DNA of 64,000 nt from an uncultured Clostridia bacterium. Its GTDB lineage: Bacteria; Bacillota; Clostridia; TANB77; CAG-508. A program made the translations under genes and the position numbers. Shown one piece after another: positions 17,533 through 26,438 of this stretch. Every line of letters starts with the position of its first letter. Position 1 is the first letter of the stretch. Below the pieces are notes generated by a model, which saw only the letters and a list, made by a program, of their open reading frames with translations, did not search any database and was not told the DNA's origin. The stretch lies in the NCBI GenBank assembly GCA_934140005.1, contig CAKPBB010000003.1, positions 42,746-106,745 on the forward strand. Reading direction: 5' to 3'.

Positions 17533-19288
17533 TGTCTAATTCCTCCTTTGAAAGTTGTGATAAAGCAATTTGTTTGTAAACATCACAAGATTTTAATAAC
17601 TCCTTATGTGTTCCTTCACCAACTACTTTTCCATCATCTAATACTATTATTTTGTCTGCATTAATAATTGTACCAATTCTTTGTGCAACTATTAAGCAAG
17701 TGCTATCTCCAGTATGTTCTTTTAAAGCTTTTCTTAAAACAACATCTGTTTTATAGTCTAAAGCTGAAAAAGAATCGTCAAAAATATAAATTTCTGGATT
17801 TCTTGCAATTGCTCTTGCAATTGACAATCTTTGTTTTTGTCCACCTGATACATTTGTACCACCAGCTGCAATATGAGTATTATATTTGTCATCCATTCTT
17901 TCCACAAAGTCTTTACCTTGAGCAACTTTAATAGCTTCTTTTATTTGCTCTTCGGTTAACTCTGGTTTTCCATTATCGCCATAAGACACATTTGAAGCAA
18001 CAGTTCCATCAAACATAACAGCTTTTTGAGAAACATATCCAATTTTATTATGTAAGAATTCTCCCTTGTATTCTTTTACATTAACACCATCAACTAAAAC
18101 TTCTCCCTCTGTTGCATCATAAAATCTTGGAATTAAATTAATTAAAGTTGATTTTCCACTACCTGTTGAACCTATAAAGGCTACAGTTTGACCTTTTTCT
18201 GCTTTGAATGAAATATTTTTTAATAAATATTCTTCAGCATCTGGATATTTAAAAGAAACATCTTTAAATTCAACTGTTCCTCTTTCATTTGTAGTATCTT
18301 TATCTAAAGTACCGTCTTTAATAGTAATTTCTGTATCAATTACTTCGTTAATACGATTTGCTGAAACTTGAGCTCTTGGTAACATCATAAATATCATTGC
18401 TAACATTAAGAAAGACATGATAATTTGCATTGCATAAGAACTAAATACAATCATATTTCCAAATAAAGCTAATTTTTCTGCCATCAAAGCATCTTTTATT
18501 AGACCAGCACCTACAAAATAAATCGCAAGTGTTAAAAAATACATTACTAAATACATTACTGGTGAAAGTACAGAAAATGCTTTTTGATTAAATAATTGCA
18601 TATTTGTTAAATTCGTGTTTACATCTTCAAATTTATTTTGTTGATATCCTTCAGCATTAAAAGCTCTTATAACTCTAATACCTGTTAAATTCTCACGAGT
18701 AACACCATTGATTTTATCAATCAATTTTTGTACCTTCTTGAATCTTGGTAAAACAATTGCTATTAATGTTCCAATTGTAACTAGTAAAATACCAACTGCA
18801 ACTGCTGTAATAGCACTCCATTGCCAGCTCTTATTCAATATTTTTGTAATAGCCCAAATTGCTGTAATAGGTGCTTTTATTAAAAGTTGTAATCCCATTG
18901 CAACAAACATTTGAACTTGTGTAATATCGTTTGTAGTTCTTGTTATTAAACTACTTGTTGAAAATTGCTTAACTTCATGCATAGCTAAATTTTCAACTTT
19001 ATCAAATATTTTTTTTCTAACATTCATTGATAAAGTTGCAGAAATAGTTGATGCCATATATCCAACAAAAACAGCTGAAATTAAACTTCCTAAGGCACAG
19101 GCAAGCATATAAGCACCATTTTTTATGATTTCACTCATTTGACTGCCTTCTGTTTGTACAAGAACTGTTATTTCAGACATATAATCTGGCATTTTAAGTT
19201 CTAACCATACCTGCCCAACTATTAAAACAGCACACAATAAAGCCATTACTATTTCTCTTTTTCCTAAGGTTTTAAATAGTTTAAACAT
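17525..19288 (-). CDS. ABC exporter half-transporter, first subunit
   Basis: A 587-residue half-transporter with an N-terminal six-helix domain and a C-terminal ATPase: Walker A GSTGSGKST, canonical signature VSGGQKQRLSIAR, Walker B IYIFDDSFSALD, and AQRIGT as switch region. The residue after Walker B reads D-D-S rather than D-E, so the usual catalytic Glu is Asp, a feature of the degenerate site in heterodimeric exporters (TM287/288-like). It has a GAGGAGAT ribosome binding site and overlaps the next gene by 8 bp, so translation is coupled. Upstream is a hairpin that ends the previous unit. Substrate unknown; antibiotic or lipid export is the family norm. Confidence 0.9.
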   Translation of the reverse strand: MFKLFKTLGKREIVMALLCAVLIVGQVWLELKMPDYMSEITVLVQTEGSQMSEIIKNGAYMLACALGSLISAVFVGYMASTISATLSMNVRKKIFDKVENLAMHEVKQFSTSSLITRTTNDITQVQMFVAMGLQLLIKAPITAIWAITKILNKSWQWSAITAVAVGILLVTIGTLIAIVLPRFKKVQKLIDKINGVTRENLTGIRVIRAFNAEGYQQNKFEDVNTNLTNMQLFNQKAFSVLSPVMYLVMYFLTLAIYFVGAGLIKDALMAEKLALFGNMIVFSSYAMQIIMSFLMLAMIFMMLPRAQVSANRINEVIDTEITIKDGTLDKDTTNERGTVEFKDVSFKYPDAEEYLLKNISFKAEKGQTVAFIGSTGSGKSTLINLIPRFYDATEGEVLVDGVNVKEYKGEFLHNKIGYVSQKAVMFDGTVASNVSYGDNGKPELTEEQIKEAIKVAQGKDFVERMDDKYNTHIAAGGTNVSGGQKQRLSIARAIARNPEIYIFDDSFSALDYKTDVVLRKALKEHTGDSTCLIVAQRIGTIINADKIIVLDDGKVVGEGTHKELLKSCDVYKQIALSQLSKEELDNE

Positions 19289-19402
19289 TTAAAAATCTCC
19301 TCTCTTATATAATGTTTTGTTTAAATAAAATTCAATATGTAATATTTCGAACCTTACATATTCAATTTTAAGCTTAAAATTTATAGTGTAAATAAAAACA
19401 GA

Positions 19403-19437
19403 AAGAGACTAGAATACACTATTATTCTAATCCCCCT
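19403..19437 (-). terminator. terminator after the ATP-grasp gene
   Basis: GATTAGAATA pairs with TATTCTAGTC (one G-U) around a short loop on the minus strand, with a G-rich/CTCT lower stem and TTTCTGTTTTT after it. Confidence 0.7.
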
Positions 19438-19547
19438 TTAATGCTATAACATTATACAACTTATATTTTTTAAATTCAAGAGTTTTTTATTCTTTTTGTC
19501 AATTTTTTGCAAACTAAAATTTGCTTTTTTATTCCAATATATTAAAT

Positions 19548-21293
19548 TTAGTCTTTAGAAGGTAATATATCCAATAAATCTAAAATTGCAATTCCTATTT
19601 TTTCTCCTTCACCTTCATAAGGCCATTCATTGATTGAATATCCTGGATTGTCGTTTATTTCGATTATTGAGTATTTTTCTTTTTCTACATCATCTATTAT
19701 AATATCTACACCACAGATTTTAGCATTAAATGCATTTCCTGCTTTTTCAGCAATTTTCTTAAAATATTCTGGCATAGAATTTGTATAATCTACACTCTCG
19801 CCACCAGTTGAACAATTTGAATTTGTTCTTAAAAATACTCTTTTTCCTTCTGGTAAAACTGTTTCATAGTTATAACCTTGACGTCCTAAATATTCTACAA
19901 CAGGTTCATCCATTTTAACTGGTGTTCCTGTTAAGAAATGCCATGGTTCTTTATTTTTTGCTATTATTAATTCTTTAATTGTTGATTTTCCATCTCCAAC
20001 AACACTCGCAATTCTTCTATGTGCAACACTTAGACATTTTCCATCAATTACTAAGAATCTATATTCCATTCCTTTTACATATTCTTCAATAAGAACATTA
20101 TTATCGAATTCAAACGCATAGTCTAAAGCTTTTAAAATTTGTTCTTTAGTTGCTGGTTTAGCAAATACTGTAATTCCTGTACCATAGTTTGTATTTCTAG
20201 GTTTTACAACTAAACTACTATTATAAAAAGGCTCTAATAAAGCTTCTTTATCAGCTTCGTCCATGTCTTTTTCTAATAGTATTGCTTCTGGAACGGAAAG
20301 TCCAGCTTCTTGCATAATTTGTTTTGAAGTAAATTTGTCATCTGTAATAATTGGGAAAATATATGAATCTCTATCTGTTTTATTTCCCTCGATTACAAAT
20401 TCCTTTTTGCCATTGTATTTTAATTGTACAACACTCTTTGCTTCATTTAATACTTCATAATCAACACCTTGTGAGATTGCATCTTTTATTAAAACAACTG
20501 ATTCTGCAACAAGTTTCTTGTATTTTTGCATACAATATCTTGCAAAATGCCCTTCTTCAGCATAATCTTTTGCAATATCTACAAGTTTTTTTGAACTTGA
20601 TATAGATTTATCTGTTTTCAATTTTTCAAGTCCACTTTGTAGTCTTAAACTATATTTTTCATTTAAATTTTCTATAAAATTAATTTCTTCTTCAACAGTA
20701 GTTGATTTATCTTCTTCTAAAAATGAGAATACCATTCCTATAAAATATGCACAATCACCTTCTGATATTCCATTTTTATTAGATATATTTAATGATATTT
20801 TATTAATTTTTAATTCTGTATCTGTTGATTCAGCCACACAGTCTGGATAATTATTTTTTAATAAATCTTTTTTGCTATTAAAATTTTCAGCCATTTGTTT
20901 ATAAGCAATGCTTAAATCTACTGGTAATTTTGAATTTATTTTTCTTAAATTTTCATAGAATTCTTTGCTAATATTAATAACTATGCTAGCATATGTTTTC
21001 TCTGAATATTCTTTACTATCTGTTGCTGGCCAAATATATTCATTTTCTTTGTAAAGTTCTTCAATTACAACATTCATAATTTCTTCAAATTTATTATAAG
21101 CATTTGCAATTCCTGATTCCATTGGTGCAGAAATTTTTAAAATTGCTTCGCTATTTGCTGATGTTGTAATGAAATTATTTTTTTCTTTTTTTCCAAAAGC
21201 TTTTGGAAATTCTTTTTGTGAAATTTTATTATCTATATTATTTATTCTTAAAGCTTCTCTTTCAATTTTTACATTATATTTTTCTAGTTTCAT
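19548..21293 (-). CDS. compact GshF-like ATP-grasp ligase
   Basis: A 581-residue protein resembling bifunctional glutathione synthase GshF. The first 100 residues keep GshA-like signatures (IEREALRI, ITTSANSEAILKISAPM, YIWPATDS). The C-terminal 330 residues are an ATP-grasp domain close to GshF and cyanophycin synthetase: VVKPRNTNYGTGI, LIEEYVKGMEYRFLVI, LRTNSNCSTGGESVD, KICGVDIIIDD and the metal-binding end IIEINDNPG. Full GshF is about 750 residues, so roughly 170 residues of the gamma-glutamylcysteine ligase half are missing or compressed. It may ligate an amino acid to a gamma-glutamyl or other peptide rather than make glutathione. It lies 27 bp after a GNAT-like gene, in one transcript. 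Confidence 0.75.
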   Translation of the reverse strand: MKLEKYNVKIEREALRINNIDNKISQKEFPKAFGKKEKNNFITTSANSEAILKISAPMESGIANAYNKFEEIMNVVIEELYKENEYIWPATDSKEYSEKTYASIVINISKEFYENLRKINSKLPVDLSIAYKQMAENFNSKKDLLKNNYPDCVAESTDTELKINKISLNISNKNGISEGDCAYFIGMVFSFLEEDKSTTVEEEINFIENLNEKYSLRLQSGLEKLKTDKSISSSKKLVDIAKDYAEEGHFARYCMQKYKKLVAESVVLIKDAISQGVDYEVLNEAKSVVQLKYNGKKEFVIEGNKTDRDSYIFPIITDDKFTSKQIMQEAGLSVPEAILLEKDMDEADKEALLEPFYNSSLVVKPRNTNYGTGITVFAKPATKEQILKALDYAFEFDNNVLIEEYVKGMEYRFLVIDGKCLSVAHRRIASVVGDGKSTIKELIIAKNKEPWHFLTGTPVKMDEPVVEYLGRQGYNYETVLPEGKRVFLRTNSNCSTGGESVDYTNSMPEYFKKIAEKAGNAFNAKICGVDIIIDDVEKEKYSIIEINDNPGYSINEWPYEGEGEKIGIAILDLLDILPSKD

Positions 21294-21320
21294 AATTTTC
21301 TCTCTTTCTTAATTATAGCA

Positions 21321-22331
21321 TTATGCATGAACAGGTTCTAATTCTAATCCACCTAAAACTGGTATTCTTTCATTTCCTAAAGCTGTATTACCAACTTCTA
21401 GATTAATTTTTTGAGCATTTATAGGTGAAATTTCATGATAACAAACTATATTTTCATTCACTTTAGTAGTATATTGTTTTTGCTCTAAAGTATTTTTTTC
21501 TAATACATTGCTTAAATTTGAAAATAATTCTTTTCCTTCGCAACCTACATAAGAAAATATTGTTTCTTCATTTTTAGCTTCCTTATTGCCATTTAAGTCT
21601 ACTTCAACAATAAATGTTGGAGCTTCTGTAAGGTTACCTTCCATATTGATTATTTCGTAGTAGCCCGGCAAATTTAGGTTAATATTAAAACCTTCTGATT
21701 GTAATTCACTCACTGCTGTACAAATTGCTCTTAAGCTATTTGTATTTCTACAATCTATTTCAGAAATAAGTCTGATTGTTTCTTGATTATTTATTTCGTA
21801 TGCACCTCTTATAGCAGACTTAAATAATTCTCTACCAATTCCTCTTACTCTGTTACCATAATTATCCAAAGTATTTTGCTTTGCTAAAACACCTGTAATT
21901 GATAAAACTGTTTCATTTTTTGTTGGAAAATATGGATTTTTTAAAATTGATTTATTTCTCTCAAATTTAACTGTTGTAGCTCCAACAACTTCTTCATCTA
22001 AGCCATTCTTTTGAGTAGCTAATATTACTGGATATTGATATATATTTTGCATTATCTGTTTGATATTTGGAATATGCATAAAATCTTTATTGCCAGTAAA
22101 ATTTCTATCATAAAAATAAGCTAGTTGAAAAATCTTATCAATTAAGTTTCTTTTTTCTCTAATGCTTTGAAATAAGTAAAAATTTATATTTGAAGCATTT
22201 TCATTTTTTATTCTAAAACTTTTTGTTGTATCCTCCATTTCTTTATTGTAATATTTGAACGCTCTAATCTTTGAGTTAATTAAGTTTGAATTTACCTGCG
22301 TTCGGGGCCTTGCCTTTTTCTTCTTATTCAT
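21321..22331 (-). CDS. GNAT-like acetyltransferase partner of the ATP-grasp ligase
   Basis: A 336-residue protein with a basic start (MNKKKKARPRTQ). Its middle resembles a GNAT N-acyltransferase: VVGATTVKFERN as central strands, then VLSITGVLAKQNTLDNYGNRV and the acyl-CoA loop RGIGRELFKSAI (from residue 163), followed by INNQETIRLISEIDCRNTNSL. The last 100 residues are not assigned. TAGGAGTC precedes the start. The next gene begins 27 bp downstream, so an enzyme pair that ligates an amino acid and acylates the product is plausible, but this is inference. A short hairpin (22396-22418) lies upstream. Confidence 0.55.
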   Translation of the reverse strand: MNKKKKARPRTQVNSNLINSKIRAFKYYNKEMEDTTKSFRIKNENASNINFYLFQSIREKRNLIDKIFQLAYFYDRNFTGNKDFMHIPNIKQIMQNIYQYPVILATQKNGLDEEVVGATTVKFERNKSILKNPYFPTKNETVLSITGVLAKQNTLDNYGNRVRGIGRELFKSAIRGAYEINNQETIRLISEIDCRNTNSLRAICTAVSELQSEGFNINLNLPGYYEIINMEGNLTEAPTFIVEVDLNGNKEAKNEETIFSYVGCEGKELFSNLSNVLEKNTLEQKQYTTKVNENIVCYHEISPINAQKINLEVGNTALGNERIPVLGGLELEPVHA

Positions 22332-22395
22332 ATAAGACTCCTAAAATATAATTTGGTAAGAAGCCAACCTAGTATCTTAATAATACATATAAATC

Positions 22396-22418
22396 CACTA
22401 AAATCAGTAATTTTAGTG
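22396..22418. repeat. 9-bp perfect inverted repeat upstream of the GNAT-like gene
   Basis: CACTAAAAT and ATTTTAGTG flank CAGTA. It could be an operator or a short hairpin in the leader of the GNAT/ATP-grasp transcript; no T-run follows on the minus strand. Confidence 0.35.
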
Positions 22419-22463
22419 TTTTAGACTTTCTTACAAAACATATCATACTAAATTTTTGCAAAA

Positions 22464-22494
22464 AAATCAAACTGCTTTAAAGACAGTTTGATTT
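22464..22494. terminator. bidirectional terminator after the sortase operon
   Basis: AAATCAAACTG (22464-22474) and CAGTTTGATTT (22484-22494) form an 11-bp perfect stem with an A-run on the left and a T-run on the right. It ends the leftward sortase operon. Confidence 0.85.
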
Positions 22495-22596
22495 CATTTT
22501 TTCCTTATTTTGCTAGTTTTTATGATTTTGCTATTTTCTTTTCTTGGTAAAATCTCTCTTTTAGTCGTTTTATTTCGTTTTTGCTATGCTTAAGAT

Positions 22597-23445
22597 TTAT
22601 TCTTCCTCTTTTAATCCAAATATACTACCTATTATACAGCCCACAAAGCCTATCATTCCAAGATAAAATCCCGTTTGTAGTACATCTTTTAATATGCTTG
22701 AAATTATACTTACTACTACTTTTGATATCATATCACTTAGGATTGTAATTCCACTTATATTAATTTTGGTAGTTATATATACATATAGTACTGCTAAACA
22801 CAATCCAGTGGCTAAAACAGCAATTCCAAATTTTTCTAAAATTATATGTTTTTCTTTTAAATTAAATATAATCATTAAAATAGCAGAAATGCCAGTTGCA
22901 ATTAAGCATATTTTGTTGGCTAAAGCTTTATAATTTAAAGCATCTTCATATAGTGAATGTATTTTTTGTTCATATTTAGTATGAGATAAAGCATCTTTGT
23001 ATGTTGAACATATTGTATCAGCAAATGAATTTATTGCTTTTTCTTCTGTTTTAGTAAAACTTCTTCCATCAATTGAATCACTTATATTAGAAATAAGTTT
23101 TTCCCTTATTTCATCTGTGCTAATTTCTTTTGAAGTTCCATCATATATATTACTTAAGATAATATCTGTATCTTCTTTTATTTTACTTTCAGTAACTATA
23201 TCGTTTAGTACATCTGTATCAAGTCCAGATTGATGTATATAATTTTCAAAACTATCATTTACATATGCAACTAAACTAGTATAATAATTACTTTCTTTTA
23301 ATTTTGCTAATATATAGTCTTTACTAAAAATGGTTTTTCCAAATATATTCATTAGAGAATATATTATTAAAGCAATTGAAATAATTAGAACTAATATATA
23401 ATTAAAAATTATCTTAAATAGGTTTCTTTGTTTTTTATTTTCCAT
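22597..23445 (-). CDS. integral membrane protein of the sortase operon
   Basis: A protein of about 282 residues with an N-terminal membrane helix (IIFNYILVLIISIALIIYSL), a soluble region of about 120 residues that is probably outside the cell (residues 40-165, rich in S, D, E and T), and three C-terminal membrane helices. I do not recognise the family. The sortase stop overlaps the ATG (TGATG), so translation is coupled to sortase; a TTG at 23448 is the alternative start. Position suggests it helps place or process the sorted surface protein. It ends at a strong bidirectional terminator. Confidence 0.7.
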   Translation of the reverse strand: MENKKQRNLFKIIFNYILVLIISIALIIYSLMNIFGKTIFSKDYILAKLKESNYYTSLVAYVNDSFENYIHQSGLDTDVLNDIVTESKIKEDTDIILSNIYDGTSKEISTDEIREKLISNISDSIDGRSFTKTEEKAINSFADTICSTYKDALSHTKYEQKIHSLYEDALNYKALANKICLIATGISAILMIIFNLKEKHIILEKFGIAVLATGLCLAVLYVYITTKINISGITILSDMISKVVVSIISSILKDVLQTGFYLGMIGFVGCIIGSIFGLKEEE

Positions 23446-24089
23446 CAATTTTCACCATCACTTTCAAGTTCTGCATATACGACATATCTTTGAGTTGCAT
23501 AACCAATATTATTAAAAGGATAACAAGTGTATACCATAAGGATTTCTTTTTCTTCTTGAATTGGTAATTTTTCTGTTTCAGTTTCTTTTATAAGTTGCAT
23601 ATCATAAATTTTATATTTAAACTCTCCATAAGTCGCCTTTACAGTGATTTCATCACCTATTTTTAGTTCTGAGAATCTTCTAAACATACTTTTTGAATTA
23701 TGTCCCATATATATAATTGAACCACCCTCGCCTGGAAAATAACTTCCACTAGAATGTCCAACACCTTTTTTTAAAATTTCTAATGTATCTCCAAAATATA
23801 CTGGCACATCTACATCTATACTTGGAATTTCTAAAGTTGCATATTGTGTTCCATATTCAGGGTAATTTTTTAATCTTTTGTTTTCAAATTCTATTGGTTT
23901 GATTTCTTTTTGCTCTGTACTTATTGTAATTTTACTCACCATTGAAATAATTTCGTCAATTTTAGCCCCTCCAATTAAACGAACCATCAATACAATAGTA
24001 CATAAAACAAATAAAGCAACTATTATATCAATAATAGTTGCTTTTAAAAATTTTGCAAATTTACTATGCATTAGCTTTTTTTCTTGCAA
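23445..24089 (-). CDS. class D-like sortase
   Basis: A membrane-anchored cysteine transpeptidase of about 214 residues that would attach the product of the preceding gene to the cell wall or to itself. One N-terminal membrane helix (residues 19-38) is followed by the sortase barrel: TLEIPSIDVDVPVYFG, catalytic His130 in MGHNS, catalytic Cys189 in VYTCYPF, and Arg201. TLEIP and the single N-terminal anchor fit class D. The start is TTG at 24089 or ATG at 24071; both overlap the end of the substrate gene (24064-24582), so coupling is likely. The residue after Cys in the TxxTC motif context is Tyr, slightly unusual. Confidence 0.88.
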   Translation of the reverse strand: MQEKKLMHSKFAKFLKATIIDIIVALFVLCTIVLMVRLIGGAKIDEIISMVSKITISTEQKEIKPIEFENKRLKNYPEYGTQYATLEIPSIDVDVPVYFGDTLEILKKGVGHSSGSYFPGEGGSIIYMGHNSKSMFRRFSELKIGDEITVKATYGEFKYKIYDMQLIKETETEKLPIQEEKEILMVYTCYPFNNIGYATQRYVVYAELESDGEN

Positions 24090-24582
24090 CTAATCCAGCT
24101 GCTAGGGCTACTACTGCAATTGAAGAAACAGCTAAAACAACACCATAATTGTTTCCTGTGTAAGCTAATTTTCCGTTTTTAGATGTAATTGTTTCGATTA
24201 ATTTTCCATCTTTGTAAACTTCAACAGATCCTGTTTTGAATGTTAAAGAAACACCTAAAACACTAGCTGCATTGTTAGCTTTTGTTTTTAATGTTGCTTT
24301 ATCAGCATCAGATAAATCTTTATAGCTTGTCTTTCCAGCATCTTCCATAACTTTAACAGCAGCTTCTGCTTCAGCTACGATTTTATCAGCTTGTTCATCT
24401 GTTACTGGGTTGTCTGCTAAATATCTTTCCATTTTAACTTTATCAGCTGATGTTACACCATATTTAGATCCCATGTTATATAACTTAGCAGCTAATTCTG
24501 AACTTGTTGTTGCACTAACGAATGTTGTAGCAACACATACAAGCATTACAAATAAAATTGCACATACTATACTTTTTTTCAT
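24064..24582 (-). CDS. secreted small surface protein with LAYTG-type sorting signal
   Basis: A 172-residue precursor. A signal peptide covers about residues 1-25 (IVCAILFVMLVCVATTFVSA). The mature part is helical and alanine/lysine-rich, then a short beta-type segment precedes a sorting signal: LAYTG at 139-143, a hydrophobic stretch, and the charged tail ARKKANA. The motif differs from the usual LPxTG by Ala for Pro. The sortase gene overlaps the 3' end of this gene, making them an obvious enzyme-substrate pair. AAGGGGGAAG precedes the start. The function of the mature protein is unknown. Confidence 0.8.
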   Translation of the reverse strand: MKKSIVCAILFVMLVCVATTFVSATTSSELAAKLYNMGSKYGVTSADKVKMERYLADNPVTDEQADKIVAEAEAAVKVMEDAGKTSYKDLSDADKATLKTKANNAASVLGVSLTFKTGSVEVYKDGKLIETITSKNGKLAYTGNNYGVVLAVSSIAVVALAAGLVARKKANA

Positions 24583-24682
24583 TTTTTACTTCCCCCTTTA
24601 TGAAAATCTAGCTTCATTATAACATCACTTTGTCTGCAAATCAATATCTTATTTAAAAAATTTTTAATTATTTATAAAAAGC

Positions 24683-24731
24683 AACCGGCATACACCAAAG
24701 GAGATTACTCCTTGTATGATGTACACCGGTT
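24683..24731 (-). terminator. terminator of the secreted protease gene
   Basis: AACCGG...GGAG (24683-24703) pairs with CTCC...CCGGTT (24708-24731) with loop ATTA and a three-base bulge, then a TTTTTAT run on the minus strand. Confidence 0.85.
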
Positions 24732-24765
24732 TTCGGTTATGCTAGTCGAGGTTTTTTTTACTTAT

Positions 24766-25674
24766 TCACTTGTTTTCACTTTTGCTTTGCCAATCAATAG
24801 CCATGTTCTTTAAGCAGTTTGTTGCCACAGAACGAGCAGATTTGCCATATTCAGGGTCTTCTGCATGATTCAAGCACTGAATCATCAAATCCAATTCTGC
24901 ATGGTCTAAACCAAGTTCAGATTCCATATTGCCATACAGAAAAGCTTGTGCTCCCTTTGTGCCAAAAACACTTAAAAACATGAATGCAAACTCACGGTAC
25001 ATGGTATATCCATTCTGCTCAGTCACAAACGGATCACCATTTACTGCAAATGTGAGAGCATCAGTCATACCTTCGACAAATTTGCCAGTCTGCAACCAGT
25101 CATTACCTTTGGACAAATAATCCTTAACCGCATGAAGCAGTTCATGGATAACAACCCATTCGGTAATCTGCCGGTATGCAACATTCACATAAACATTGCC
25201 CAGCTCATAGACCGCTGTGAGATGTTTTGCAGATTCAGGAAAATCAGCAAGCTCGAATTTAATCGATACAATATATGACTTTAAGTCCTTCTTGTCTGCA
25301 GACTTAATCGTGTCTGTAATATCGATAAAATCGAGGAGTTTCTTTCTTCCTGATGCTACAACCCTTTCCTCTTCCTCAGTAAATACCTCATCAGTCTTTA
25401 CCTTAAAATTCTGTGGAATAATCTCGGTATTGTATCTTTCGAAACAGTACCAGACTGCTAAATCAGTGAACTCCAGGTTCAAGGCTTCTTCGCCATCATA
25501 CCAAACTTTGTAGGGATGCTCATCAAACTCTTGCAGTTTTTGCATATAGCTACCTGCCCGGAAGAAAAGCAAATCATCATTGGTTATGTTGCAAAAAGTT
25601 GCCTGTGCTGTTGGAGCAATAAAACAAAAGCTCAACATAAGGGATACGAACAAAGTAAGTAAACGCTTTTTCAT
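24766..25674 (-). CDS. secreted HExxH metalloprotease-like protein
   Basis: A 302-residue secreted protein. The start at 25674 has a perfect GGAGGTAA site and gives MKKRLLTLFVSLMLSFCF, a signal peptide ending near AQA. The zinc motif HELLH is followed 20 residues later by EGMTD, matching the HExxH...ExxxD pattern of gluzincin-type metallopeptidases. The rest has no recognised domain. It is a monocistronic unit with its own consensus promoter and strong terminator, between the sortase operon and the HIRAN/kinase operon, and is less AT-rich than either. The zinc-protease assignment rests on the motif alone; the substrate is unknown. Confidence 0.7.
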   Translation of the reverse strand: MKKRLLTLFVSLMLSFCFIAPTAQATFCNITNDDLLFFRAGSYMQKLQEFDEHPYKVWYDGEEALNLEFTDLAVWYCFERYNTEIIPQNFKVKTDEVFTEEEERVVASGRKKLLDFIDITDTIKSADKKDLKSYIVSIKFELADFPESAKHLTAVYELGNVYVNVAYRQITEWVVIHELLHAVKDYLSKGNDWLQTGKFVEGMTDALTFAVNGDPFVTEQNGYTMYREFAFMFLSVFGTKGAQAFLYGNMESELGLDHAELDLMIQCLNHAEDPEYGKSARSVATNCLKNMAIDWQSKSENK

Positions 25675-25723
25675 AGAAGTTACCTCCAATAACCTCACTC
25701 AAAAAATAATTCGGACTATATTA

Positions 25724-25752
25724 ATTATAGCATTTTGACCATTTTATGTCAA
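25724..25752 (-). promoter_or_regulatory. promoter of the secreted protease gene
   Basis: TTGACA (25747-25752), 17 bp, TATAAT (25724-25729) on the minus strand: full consensus. The -35 overlaps the 3' end of the HIRAN gene. Confidence 0.88.
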
Positions 25753-26430
25753 ACTTGGATTCAAGGTTAATCGCACTCTTAAACATTCTTCGCAATTATT
25801 TATATTAATATTTTTATTAATAATTTTACATGTATATTTTCTATTTTGTTTTAAAAACAAAGTAATTTCTTTAGAATAATATTTTGGAACAAAGCCAACA
25901 AATATATTGTCAACTATCATTTTTACCGCATATTTGTCAACTTTATTTTTAATATCACATTCTAGTATTACGTCATCTCCAATATTTATCTTTTCATGAT
26001 AATCTTGTTTACAATTATATCTAGTACCAGCAATAAAAAAATCTCTTACAATATTTTCGTCTTTAAGGTTTAAAATTGGATCAATAAATTCTAATGTATC
26101 TAATGGAGTTTTAGCTCCTGTTCTTTTTAATAATTCAAATTCATCATATTTTTCCATATTATATTTTTTTAGAATCTCATCTATATCAACCCTATTTTCA
26201 CTTGGAATCCTACTTGAAAATACTGGAAACATTTTCTCATTAGTATATTTTTTATCTATTTTAGGAAAAGCAAGTAATAATTTAAAACCATCTTCTTGTG
26301 CTTTTTTAGCTAGATTTGTATATTTAAATTCATATTTTCCATTTCTTTTTAATAATCCAACTACTGTTCTATTCCTAGTCTTTGGATTCTGCCAAACCAA
26401 ATATATATAATCTTTATTAAAAAATCTCAT
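25744..26430 (-). CDS. HipA N-terminal-like plus HIRAN domain protein
   Basis: A 228-residue protein. The first half (YLVWQNPKTRNRTVVGLLKRNGKYEFKYT ... GFKLLLAFPKI ... FPVFSSRIPS) looks like the N-terminal lobe found in HipA-type proteins. The second half, from about residue 125, resembles a HIRAN domain: FFIAGTRYNC, INIGDDVILECDI, DKYAVKMIVDNIFVGFVPKYYS. HIRAN domains bind DNA ends or structured DNA. The gene lies 8 bp downstream of a HipA-like kinase, so N-lobe and kinase are split in two genes. GTAGGTGG precedes the start. Domain calls are by pattern and moderately sure; a toxin-antitoxin or DNA-damage role is inference. Confidence 0.6.
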   Translation of the reverse strand: MRFFNKDYIYLVWQNPKTRNRTVVGLLKRNGKYEFKYTNLAKKAQEDGFKLLLAFPKIDKKYTNEKMFPVFSSRIPSENRVDIDEILKKYNMEKYDEFELLKRTGAKTPLDTLEFIDPILNLKDENIVRDFFIAGTRYNCKQDYHEKINIGDDVILECDIKNKVDKYAVKMIVDNIFVGFVPKYYSKEITLFLKQNRKYTCKIINKNININNCEECLRVRLTLNPSLT

Positions 26431-26438
26431 TTTACCAC

